In this document: in pieces, positions 32,434-43,769 of the stretch
Position numbering within the stretch: position 1 is the first letter of the stretch
How the letters are laid out: each line of letters begins with the position of its first letter
Assembly: GCA_029204225.1 (NCBI GenBank)
Contig: CM055110.1
Location: forward strand, 33,675,174 to 33,739,173
Direction of reading: 5' to 3'
Length of the DNA stretch: 64,000 nucleotides
Source of the DNA: Diphasiastrum complanatum
Taxonomy: Eukaryota > Streptophyta > Lycopodiopsida > Lycopodiales > Lycopodiaceae
Position numbers and translations under genes: made by a program
The notes under the pieces: model-generated
The model's database searches: none
What the model saw: only the letters and a program-made list of their open reading frames with translations
What the model was told of the DNA's origin: nothing

Positions 32434-33158
32434 GACTAAATCTACATTTTTGGGTGTTTTAGACTTGTAGTGCTCAGGAAACCTTTGTTGAGTTATCCTC
32501 AAAAAACCTACATTTTATAGAACTTCTCAATTATTTGAAGTCTTTTACTCACAAAAGGGTCTATTTGCTTGTATGGAAATCGTCAAATATTTTATAACAC
32601 CATTTTTTGAAAAACCTTGCCGATTCCATTCATGTACTTTGGGCTAAAAGCATGGTTTGGTGGTACAACATGAACTTTCAAGGACACTACCATTTTGGGT
32701 AGAAATGCACTTTTGTATTATTATACACTATTTTCAACTAATACTTTTGACTTGCAATAACCTTTTAACCGTACTTGGGAAGTATGTCATGCAACATATC
32801 ATTGGAAAACGCTCGTCAACAAGCGCTTTCTAACGCACCAAACTCCGGGAGAGAAGACGAGCAGTGGAGAGACTTGTCGAACTTGGATTTAGTGCTGCGA
32901 CAAAGATGCTTCCGATGCCAGCAAGTGCAAAATCACCAAAGATACACAAAGCAATACTACCCGAAGGCTTCAAAGAACCAAATGAGTTTGAGGAGGAAGA
33001 ACCCCATGTGGGGATAACAATAGTTTCAGATTCATCTTGCTGTGAAGCAGACTTAGAGCATAACAGAATGATTGTTCTGACATAGTGTAGACATTTGCTA
33101 TAATTGTTTCTAGTCATATTAATCTACTATTTGCATTACACACATCCCAAAATTCCAA
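32434..33158 (+). other. spacer with a 73-codon open frame of unknown nature
   Basis: The frame 32864-33085 (PMPASAKSPKIHKAILPEGF, then EFEEEEPHVGIT) looks compositionally protein-like, with proline and an acidic run, but I recognise no family. It could be a host gene exon fragment picked up near the copia remnant that starts at 33159. Low certainty. Confidence 0.3.
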
Positions 33159-34230
33159 ATGGATTCGCAACCACAATCTGCTCTAATGGTAGACAAACTA
33201 GATGGTTTGAACTACCACTTATGGAAATTCAAGATGAGGGTAGTACTGATGGCCAAGGAGCTTTGGAAAATAGTTGCTGGAACCAAACTACTTCCTAGTA
33301 TCGATGAGCAAGACATTTCCAAATGGAAGCTCAGGGATGGCAAGGCGTTCGCTTTGATCACCCTTAACATCTCCGACACACAGATTGGCCACATCAGACA
33401 AGCCCAATCTTTGAAAGAGGCTTGGGACATATTGAGTACATTATATGAAGTGAGACATGTCACTTCGAAGCTGCATCTGAGGAGAAAGTTCTTTTCACTC
33501 AGAATGTCAGAAAGTGATTCTGTTCAAAATCACATTAGGAGGAAACAAGAAGAAATGGAGCACCTTCATCCTCCACCAATGACTCACAAGAATTATTCTC
33601 TAAGAAAAACACCAGGAAGCAACAGAAGAAGAGAGCCTTTCGACAAACCAACATCAATTAGAAGCAGATAGACTGTCGAATCTTGAAATTCAACAATGAC
33701 AAGAAGAAGTAGCTGGACCAGCAAGCCCATGCAGCCAAGCAAAAGAACCACGATTCAGCAGATGACGAGCATGAAGTCTTCATGGTGAGCCATCACCACG
33801 TCAAACAATAAGAGGAATGGTTCCTCAATTCTGGAGCAACGCAACACATGACAAGCCATCAAGAATGTTCATTGATTATTTGGCCTACAACACCAAGAGA
33901 TTCGTTCACCTTGGAGACAATAGCTCCTATAGAATTGAAGGTGAAGTTACTAATAGAATGAATTTTCAGAATGGAGTGTCAAAACTTGTACCAAATGTTT
34001 TGTATGTCCCGAACCTGATGACAAATCTATTGTTAGTCAGTTGAATCACAGATCTAGGACATAGGATAGAGTTTCAGACAGACTCCTATCAAATTCTTGA
34101 TAAAAGAAGGAGAGTTCTTGCACGCAGAAAGAGAAAAGGATGTCTCTATAGGCTTAGTCATTGTAATACTGTGACTGATCGTGCTTTAAGCAGTTCAACA
34201 TCTATTAATAAAGAATTGATTTGGCATGCT
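33159..34230 (+). pseudogene. copia gag-protease fragment
   Basis: Begins MDSQPQSALMVDKLDGLNYH, a copia gag N-terminus (UBN2-type), with SKLHLRRKFFSLRM further on. After stops and frame changes, a protease-like WFLNSGATQHMTS follows near 33820, in which the catalytic Asp is replaced by Asn. Then FVHLGDNSSYRIEGEV, VLYVPNLMTNLL and the start of the GAG-pre-integrase box (IWHAL) appear, where it breaks at about 34230. Confidence 0.85.
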
Positions 34231-35650
34231 CTGGATGATTGTTTCAAACCGTACAAAGCTTTACGGAGTTTGCATACCCGGTCTCCTCGACCATTGAGGA
34301 TATAGCCTTCTGGCTGGATCATGTATATGTCCTCCTCGATAACTCCATTGAGTAATGTTGTTTGTACATCCATATGGTGTACCTCAAGATCTGCTACAGC
34401 AGCATATGAAAGTAGCAGTCGAATGGAAGTGTGCTTGACGATAGATTGAAGGTTTTGAAGTAGTCGATATTGGGAATTTAAAAAATCCCCTGGCCACGAG
34501 TCGAGCTTTCCTTCTGTTGATACTGCCATCTGCATTATATTTGATCTTAAAGATTTATTTGCAGTCGATTACCTTTCTATCTACTGGCAGCTTCATGATA
34601 GTCTGTGTATTGTTCCTCAGCAATGAATTGTACTCCTTATCCATTGCTTCTTTCCAGAGATCTGAATAGGCCAGTGACAAAACTTCCTCAACTGTGGTTG
34701 GCTCCTAAATGGAACAATGAGCGAACTCATAAGTGTATCGGACAAGTTGATTTCGAATTCTTGTTGATCTTCTAGTTGAAGTTTCTTGCTGTGAAATTTG
34801 ACTTTGTGTCGGCTGAGTCGGCTGCTCCGGAGTTGCACCTTCTTCTTTCTCTTTTGGGTCTGACTATATTGGGTGACTATAGAAAGAAATAGAAATTCTC
34901 TTCCGAGAAGAGTCAGTTGTCGGGGTAGAAATTGTAGACTGCATTTGGTCCTTGCCCTTCAAATCAATAAACTAATCTTCAATGAAAGTCACATCCCTGT
35001 TAGTAAAAACTTTATAGGGGTCTATATGATATACTCTGTACATTCCAGCAGAAGTGCAATAGCCAACAACAATAGTCTTGAACGAATGCTCATCTAATTT
35101 CTTTCTGTTTTCCTTTGGGACATGAGCACACCCATTAGTTATATATTGATTCTGCATGTAGATCACGGTTGAAACAACATGTTGCCAAAATGATTTGGGC
35201 AAAGAAGCATGAGTTATCATGCATTTGGCAGATTCGACTAAGGTCTTGTTCTTCCTTTTTGTCAGTCTTTTCGATTGTGGAGAATAGGAAGCAGCAAATT
35301 GTTTCTTGATGTCGTTGGCTAAGCAATAATCCTTGAACTCATTTAATATGTATTCGCCACCGTTGTCGCTCCTAAGAGCTTTGATATTCTTGCCAGTGTG
35401 CAACTCAGTCTTTGTATTTCTTGAAGGCTTCATATTTGTGCTTCAGAAAATATACAACAGTCCTTTTGGAATAGTCATCTATGAATGTAATAAAGAATTT
35501 AGAACCAAGCAGTGATGGTGTTTGCATTGGGCCACATAAATCTGTATGTACAATATCTAGCAGATCTTTAGAAATGTGTTATTGATTTTACGTCTTCTTG
35601 CCTGCTTTCATATGATACAACTTTGGCAGACAGGAGGGTCGACAATTCGA
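34231..35650 (-). pseudogene. copia integrase-RT fragment, opposite orientation
   Basis: On the minus strand: integrase with HTDLCGPMQTPS and FITFIDDYS (about 35480-35570), ALRSDNGGEYILNEF near 35370, and SKRLTKRKNKTL where the catalytic Glu is lost. A broken linker follows, then the RT start with EVHHMDVQTTLLNG (D for the metal site) and RKALYGLKQSSRA, ending at 34231. The fragment meets the plus-strand gag fragment at a shared ATGCTCTGG-like joint. Confidence 0.85.
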
Positions 35651-38600
35651 TAGTCTAGATCAAAATTGAAGAATGCTTAGACATGTTGCCTATCGATATA
35701 TGATTAAGATGACCCCATCAACACGTTCTTGATCGATCATGGTTTTAAATCTAGCTCTACAGACTATAATGTATATTTCAAAGCTATTAATCAATTCTTT
35801 GTTATCATCACACTCTACATGGATGACACGTTTCAAATTGGACAAAAGTATTGTCAAGTTCTTGTAGTCGATTTTAGATACTAGTTGTAATGATAGTGGT
35901 TAGATTGCTAGAATAGGATCATAATGAAGTCATTAAAATTTTTGAAATGTTAAAAAATTATCACAATATTTCATGTCAATTTTTCATGGTATTAGTCGTA
36001 TGATGGCATTTGGAATTGTAAGGACGTTTATTAGGCTTATGAGGATAGTAAGGGATTTTTTCATTACTTGTACCAGTTAGTAGGACGCTTTATAGGATGG
36101 TTTGGGCATGAAAAAGATGTTTGGAACATTAGAAGGCTGTTTGAAGCCACTACTAAGCATATGTTAAATCTCATAGGCATTCTAGAGTGGTCTCAAAGCT
36201 TCATAAGATAGGAGATGCTAGTGCCCTTGTAAAGCTCATAACACTTGTAATCTAGTAGTTTTGCTCTTAGACTTGTAACTACTGATCTAATGGATGCTTC
36301 CTTATTTGCTGCCCTTTGAGTTGTTTGGAAGTCATCCATGGAATTTTGAGAATTTGAAAGCTTTATTGATGACAAAAGTGAGCCCTCATACATGTTTTTT
36401 GGTAGTTGACTGCCTGCATGTGTGGATATAGTACAGTCCTCATTCACATGGCAATCACTTCATTAATCCAAATGTACCTCTCTAGCTACATCCTATGCCA
36501 AGTGATCATTTGGGTTTATTGTAGGCCAAGATATCACCACATGTAGTTTGCATGGTTTCTTAGCAATTCTATGAGGGAAAAAAATCAGAAAAATTGATGC
36601 ATGTGTCAATTGTGTGCACGAAATCTTTTGAATGGACTTGAGGTGAAACATCTTCACAAGTGGGATGGGGGTAGGATGGTATGGGACATCGCACCTACTT
36701 TATTAAGGGGATTGTTATGTCCATGTGCAGTATGTGGGATTTGGAATAATTATTGACATGGATGGTTGGTACTCCAGTGTATAAGGTTATTAGTTACGCC
36801 ACATCATTCCGGGGTTGGCCAGTAATGTATTTAATAATCTTATGAGGGCCCAGGTGCTCTTTGCATGGTGATTGACAACTTTTGTGCAAGAATAGGAGGT
36901 CAAATGCTTTTGATAGCATTGGAGGGATCCTAGAGAGAATATTCTCTGGCTTTTGGAGAGTATATATCCTATAGAAACTCGCCCATCTTCTCATTGTATT
37001 TTTTGATTTCAGAAGCCAGGATCCCCTCCTCTCCTACATTCAGTCACCTTGGCTTGGGGGTGAAGTGGGTAGGGTTTTGATTACTGTTGGTCAATGGGTG
37101 GTTTTGCTTCACAGATGTCCTTTTGGTTGTATGTAACAGGATCTAAGGAGATCTTCACTTGGCGATCGTAATAGGCATGATCTACGATGAATCATAAACC
37201 CTCACAACTCATAACTCACTTTGGATTGATAACTAGAGTTAGGAGATCAAATGAGCATCCATATCACTAGTGTTGCTCAAATTGGTCTATGCCAATTTAG
37301 GATCTAGTAAGTTATGTAGAGAATTTATTGACTCCAGATTCCAATGCATACAAATATGTTGAATTAAATTCAATGAAACAAGTGGACAACTAAATATCCA
37401 AAATTTATATTTTGATAAGGGTTTAGTGTTGTTACATTGTATTGTTTTTTCAAAATATTATTCTTGGTGATGAATTAATCTAGACTGACAAAATTAGAAA
37501 TTAATTTTGTTGTATCCATGAATTTTTGCCATCATATTTCTCATTATAGGTGTTCATTGAATTGATTAAGAATCTCCGTATCCTTTTTTTTGTCAGCTTT
37601 TGAATTTCTCTTGGAAGTGGTTCAATACATGAAAACCTAAAATTAAAGCTAAACAACAATATTGGTTGTGCTCCATGGGAGTACAAGGCATTGCATTGCA
37701 CTCGTGATTCTTGAATATCACTTTATTGAAAATAGTTTTAAAAAAATTGCCTCAAAATACAAGACTTGTACTTGTCTTCTAACCACTCTAGGTTCTATAA
37801 GTTTAATCATACATTGATTTAAACATAGTCATAGAGCCTTATGACTTGAGATCAGTTTAATATTTATGACAATATTATATTTTTTTTTAAAGATAAAGAA
37901 CCTCCAACAAAACCCATGAGCATGTCACTTTTTATTTACAAGGATAAATACAAAAAAGGAGAAACATAGAAAATGACAATCCTAAGTCCATAAAAAATTT
38001 AGCATTGCATTCTCTCCAAATTTTTTGAAAAAAGATCAAAGCTCACTTTGCTATTGATATAGTTGGTCAATGAAGTGACCATTGCATTTTGGGAGAATAC
38101 TAAAGTAAAAAATTTCTTTTCTACCTGAATAGTACATAAATTCTCTAATGATTTCAAGTTATGCTATTATTGAAATGATTGTGGTAGATAGGAGGTAGCA
38201 CCCAAAAAAGGTGGAATAAAGATTTAGCGAATGTTTATGTTTTCTTCTATAAGTTTTTTCTTTTCAAAGTCTATTTCTACATCTCTCTATGGATATGAGC
38301 ATTTGTCTTTGTCAAATATGAGTCAATGCCATTTTGCTATCATGCCTAAGATGATCCATCACAAGCTCCATAGCTTCTTCGTGTGACCATTGACTACAAC
38401 CAACCACTCTATCGAAAGCATTGAAGTGTGCGCTAGCTTGATTGTGAGTCCAATCACACAAATAGCTTTGCATTGTGATGGAGGCCGTGTTAGATTGATA
38501 GGGGACAAGTTTAACTTTATGTGCTTTTTTAAGAATTTTGATGGACACATAAAACTCTTCTAAAAATATCTGCTTATACATTTCCAATGGTAGGTACACT

Positions 38601-39160
38601 ACATACCACTAATAGGCCCATTTTTGATCTGATGAGAGAGGCATGAGATTGTTTTAAGTTGCATAGAATATCTATGAAATGCCTTTACACATCAACATAC
38701 TTCACACAGCTTCCATGGACCACTTAGAACATGATTTACCTTGGCAAGGCAAGGAATGGCCAAAACATAAAGAGAGGGCCCATATGGTGTTCCCACACTT
38801 GGAGTTTGAGGTGTACACTCAGCTTGCAATTGAAAGGCTTGCCTTGGTTTTAACTTTCACATGATTGAAAAGCTTGTCTTGGTTTTAACTTTCACATGAC
38901 ATGTATATTTGAAGGGTACCTCACAAAATCTAATAGTGTGAATAGATTTTACCTTTTCTAAACACAACTCTATATAATTAACTTTTAAAGGAAAATATAG
39001 ACAAGTTTTGAGTGTGTCTTTCAAATGACATTTTGCAAAAAGAAATCACCTTTCTTTAGTCCTTACACAATCCTTGCTATGGCAACGTGGACTTAATTCT
39101 CATCATCTAGATTCTAAATCACTATAAATTTTCATACCAATACAAACTCCTCAAGCTAAA
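35651..39160. other. intergenic DNA, no gene recognised
   Basis: AT-rich with frequent stops. The longest frame (38312-38599, minus, 95 codons) has no known domain. No LTR, tRNA or structured repeat was detected by eye. Confidence 0.5.
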
Positions 39161-39339
39161 ATCTGCATTGGAGGAGACGTACGGGCTGTACGCCCCTGGC
39201 CCAGCTCCCCGTTTTGGCAGCCCTTGGTCCTGGAGCCCCCCTCCCCTGCACCGGTCCCGGTTCCCAGCGCCTTTGTCTCGGAGCTCCACGTGGCATCTCC
39301 CCTCCTTATCCCTTAAGCATTTGGTGGGGTTTGCCATTG

Positions 39340-39343
<4 letters not shown>

Positions 39344-39372
<29 letters not shown>
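39344..39372. repeat. TA dinucleotide microsatellite
   Basis: About 14 TA units without interruption. Confidence 0.95.
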
Positions 39373-39375
<3 letters not shown>

Positions 39376-39605
39376 AGAGACTCCCCCATTGCTTACATGT
39401 GTGAGTGCCCGGGAGCAGTTGTGCCTGTAGACTAGGCGCCGGCGCAGGGCGCGGGGCAGCAAGGCCCGAGACTGGTGGCGCCATGCAAGCGGGCGCCACG
39501 ATGCTTGGGACGCCAGTGCCCGAGAAAAAAACTTTCCCGAGCCATCCAAATGATGTAGCCGACGGGTCCCTGGCGTATAGGGTGTAAGGGTTATTACAGC
39601 CCCGT

Positions 39606-39631
39606 GCGCACATGCATAAATGCATGTGCGC
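39606..39631. repeat. perfect 11-bp inverted repeat
   Basis: GCGCACATGCA and TGCATGTGCGC flank a TAAA loop, at the edge of the GC-rich patch. Confidence 0.85.
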
Positions 39632-39640
39632 CATTCAACC

Positions 39641-42029
39641 TTAGACAATACAAACTAGGTGGAAGTACTACACACATTCTTTTGAGAGAAGAAAAAGTAC
39701 TCATACATTCCTTGGTTACCACTAAGGACTTAATGCTTACAAACTAGTTGAAAGTACCAGCATATGTAGTAGCTTTAAATTTTTCAATCATATATGAAAT
39801 GAAGCACATTTTGGTATGTGTGAGGCCTACAATGCACAAGAGTAGGTGCAAGCGTGCTTTGCTGAATTCCAATGGTGTTTAATTGCGTTTGGAACGACGT
39901 GGAAACTTCCCTTCGCCCAAGAAATTTTTGAAAATTTAAATATTAGGGCATGTAGGATGGGCCCAAGATTAGGTGAGACGAGAGAGAGAGAGAGAGAGAT
40001 GTCCATTGTGGACACTGGAATCTCTTACCTCTGGATCGGGATTCGGGAATTGCAGTGTAATGCGGATACTAGCTGAGCAATGTGCAGAGCTATGGTCAAT
40101 GCCATGGTGTAGCTGCAGACTCTGGGAGCATTGTACGGTTCAACTTTCTGTATTGAAAGAGTAGTGATCTAGATTCTACACTCTAGCTGCCTAGCATTGC
40201 ATGCAGGCTGAGAAACAATACGTAAAGCATTTAGCAATTAGAACACTACGTGGCTTGTCAAGGCTCAAGCATCCAAAAATTCTGAGAGTTTGCAGATGAT
40301 TGAAAGAGTTCACAGGTCGGATCGACGAAGACGCCTGAAGTCTGACTGATTGCCTTGTCGGCATTCTGCACAGCTCAATTTATGAAGTTGCCAGTTTCTT
40401 GCAGAAGGAGAGTTCGTTGGTCATTTAGCGGCAAGCAGAAAAAGATTCTCCGGAGTAATTTCTACCTTTACATAGGTTGAAGTTCAAAAAGTTATGCTGG
40501 TGCGTTGTTAGTAGTTACTCTTGGGAAGTTGGGAGATTACCGTGCGTATAAGGTGCGCAGCCCCTTCCTGTTTTTCGAGAACCTCTATTCCAATTTCCTC
40601 GTTGATTTCCCTAAAAATTTGACCAGTTAGTCTTAGATAATTTTTTGGCTTTGTGCAGCTTCCACCTTTGTGCTTGAGTTTTGAACCCCGTGACATGTCT
40701 GTGCACGCGCTTCAATTAGAATGTGGAATCCAGATTTTAGTGGCTCTTGACTCTTAAGTCTTGACTCTTGCTCAGGCTTCGGTTATGATTCATGAATCAA
40801 CGACGCAAATACTTATCCACTACATAGTACGGGCTTACGTAACTTACCTGAAAGCTCACAAAATATCTATCTACTCGGAGCTTGGTGCTCAGTGATGTAA
40901 AGTGTATATATAGTTTTTGTAAACTTCCTAGACTCTAGTGAGCGATAGAAGCCTGTAGCTGCCTCCTGAAAGTATTTTGTGATTTCTAGTCTTCGTTCTT
41001 GCTGAAGCTAGTGATTCAGGTCCAAATACTAAGTTCTCAAATGCTACATTCTCCATTGACCTTTGAGTCATTGTCCATTGCTCTGGACTCTCTGGACTCT
41101 TGACTCGAGGGCGCATCAGAATTCAGAATTCAGGAATCATGCATCAGGATTCAGAAGCGTCGTTCATTCCTCAAAATAAACCTGGACAAGAGTCATGACT
41201 CCTCGACGATGCATTTTCTGACAACTTTGATCAGAATTGAATCATCTGCATTAATTTTCCGAGCCCACTCTAGTATCAGACTGTAGCCTTAGCTTACAGC
41301 AGATTGGTTTCCTGTCCTTTTGACCTATGAAACGTGATTTTGGTTAACAGCTAGAGAGTTCTGCTTTGTAGCTAGCACTCGTAACGTTTCTGGTGTCCAT
41401 AACCTATACAGCAGAACCTACAGCCTTTGAGCTGAAATACGTGGTTAAAACGTCGAAACTTATGCTACGTTTTGACGCTTGTAAGAAACTTTTGAAGCCA
41501 ACTTTTTCAACGAGTAAAGTACTCACAATGACCTTGTCTGCATTACATAGATCGTATGTTTGTTCCTTCATATACTATCAACCATAGTGAGAATAGGAGC
41601 TATTGGTTATGGGAGCCATAATGAAAAAGAAATTCTACGATCGACCCAAATATTTTTCATCTTTCACTCTCGATTATGACGTAAGAATATGCCCTTACGA
41701 ATAGCGTCAACGAGATTCACCATACAACATTGCAAGAGTACATTCAAAGCCTTTGATCAGCACCAAAAACTTCCCTGGTCATTTAAGTTCATAACCATGT
41801 AGAGTAGCAAAATCTAAACTAGGATTGTTGTAGTTACACCCATGAGAAGTTCATCCATGTGTTTCCTATCTCATCAATTGGGCATCCAAAGTTTCTTTGG
41901 TCCCAGGTTCGAACCTCCCCTTGGAAACCAAGAAGCATCAATTGGCATATCACCAAAGTAGACATCTCTCCCATGCACGAAATTATGGTGACTATTAGTA
42001 ATTCTCTATTTGGTTATTAACCTCTATCT
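39641..42029. other. intergenic DNA, no gene recognised
   Basis: Contains an AG repeat (39981-39999). Around 40730-41170 GACTCTTGACTC-like words recur many times, a loose low-complexity cluster. No coding or RNA gene could be supported. Confidence 0.5.
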
Positions 42030-42135
42030 CCTTTTTACTAAACCTATAAGGTTTCTTCAGATATGTTGACTACAAGGAATTAACTCTATTTTGTGGGCTA
42101 TTGATCTTGAAGGTGGTAAACCAAGAGGTAATTCT
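42030..42135 (-). pseudogene. short Ty3/gypsy RT trace
   Basis: Minus-strand translation gives ELPLGLPPSRSIAHKIELIP followed, after a stop, by a decayed YRFSKKE-like stretch. This is the start of a gypsy RT domain, equivalent to the better preserved fragment at 59917-60303. Nothing more of the element is visible. Confidence 0.55.
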
Positions 42136-43769
42136 AATGGAAATGATCTTGGAATTCATTTATGATTGCATACTTTTCCATGTGCTCCTAATCTGAACTG
42201 TTAAAGTTTAGAACTTTTGAAAGTTCACAACTATTTAGATACGATTATGAAAAAACCACTATAGGCATTGCAAATAAAGGATACATATCATAGTGTGCAT
42301 TACATCAACTGCTACATATAGAGACCATTTCAAGTGGCTGGGACGTATCTACCGCCAAAAAGTGTAACTACTTTATTCCCCTCTTTGAAAGAGAGCACAT
42401 GCTTCTCATAATTAATGTTCATAGAGTTGCTATACTAAATAACCACTCTTAAACTAGAGTTATATTTGTACAAGCCAAATCCAACACAAGAAATTGATTG
42501 ATTCTCTATAAGTTTGAACGACAACTAGGAGATCTAATACTTTCATATCTCAAATCTCCAACTATGCTCATGAAGCTAGATATATATTATATTTGTGATT
42601 GTTGGCTGTAGTTCCCAGGCTGAGTTTCTACATGAGACAATAATTCATGAAATTAATGAGTGATTCACTATCCAATAAAGTACAACTTTCTTGATTTAAA
42701 ATAGTGCCTTTCATGTGAAATGACTCTTTTAGCATAAAAGAATTAGTACTAAATAAACAATCACACTCACAATGTACCAAATCCATTTAAATTTTGTTCA
42801 TTTGTCACCTGACATCTCAATTGGAGATTTTCTTTTTTGAGGGGGGCGATAGAACTCCACATATTTGGGATTATCACAAAGTAGCAAACACTCATTTTGC
42901 TACATAAGTTTTTCTTAAAAAGAAAATTATGCAAGTTTGTCTGGCTTGTGATAGTACATCTATTTTTTAACCCTCTTCTTTCCTCTCATTGGTTTGCATA
43001 GAACTTGTTGCAACTACTTCCTCGATGCGTACCACAATAGTATCATAGACTTGCAAAATCAGAATTACATCATTGAGCATGTGAAGCACATTCCTACCTT
43101 CATTTTGATAATTGACTAACAAACCTAGGACAATATGCTACAAAGCTAATTTTGAATCGAATCTTGGATATAAGAATTCAAACTTTTAGTTTCCATTCAA
43201 CAACTAATGGATTTTTGGTAATATTCCAAATAAATTTTCTTTGACACATCCATGAGAAATTCTCAAGCATTGGCTTAGGTTGCAAATTCTGGCACCACAA
43301 AAATGTCATGCCACGGAAAAAGAAAAACTATCTATCTTTTTTCTTCAAGAATACTATGGAGAGTAAATTAGCTAGACCATTTTGCTAACTAATCCTCCAT
43401 TGACTGATGATTTTTTTTATCATTTTTCTCATTCATATATGGCTCAAGATGGAAACCTGAATTAGGAGATGAGATGTTTGTCATCTATGTAAGCAACATC
43501 TCCATTTGTTAGTCCCTTTCCTAATAACAATTGTTCATTTTTTAAGTGCTAGACTTAATTGTAAAGATAAGTGGGCATGCCATCATTAGCAATTCCACTT
43601 AAAGTTGGCTACTGAGTTTTTGGGTGTAAGCGATCGAGCATTGATTGTATGGAAATATAAATCCAAAAGTCAATATTCTGGTGTTGATATCTGGTTGAAT
43701 TTGAAAAATATAACATGCATTTCAGATCCTTCATAAAATTCAGATTGTTATCGAGAATTAATGTATCAT
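42136..43769. other. intergenic DNA, nothing assigned
   Basis: AT-rich, no frames above 60 codons and no repeats of note. Confidence 0.5.

Larger units (their letters stand above)
39165..39640. repeat. GC-rich patch of unknown origin with TA repeat
   Basis: About 475 bases of high GC content in an AT-rich surround, with several GGCGCC motifs like those in LTRs A and B, split by a TA microsatellite (39344-39372). It could be part of an unrecognised LTR. Long open frames on both strands are side effects of GC content. Confidence 0.5.

Noticed and set aside
38312-38599. 95-codon minus-strand frame with many His and Trp
   Set aside because: No recognised motif and no neighbouring coding sequence; left as intergenic.
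39122-39648. Long overlapping open frames on both strands (up to 170 codons)
   Set aside because: Caused by high GC content and a TA microsatellite that gives YIYIYI; no domain in any frame.
41880-41950. Possible SINE or tRNA B box around AGGTTCGAACCT
   Set aside because: The B-box-like word is a palindrome and no A box lies at a suitable distance on either strand.
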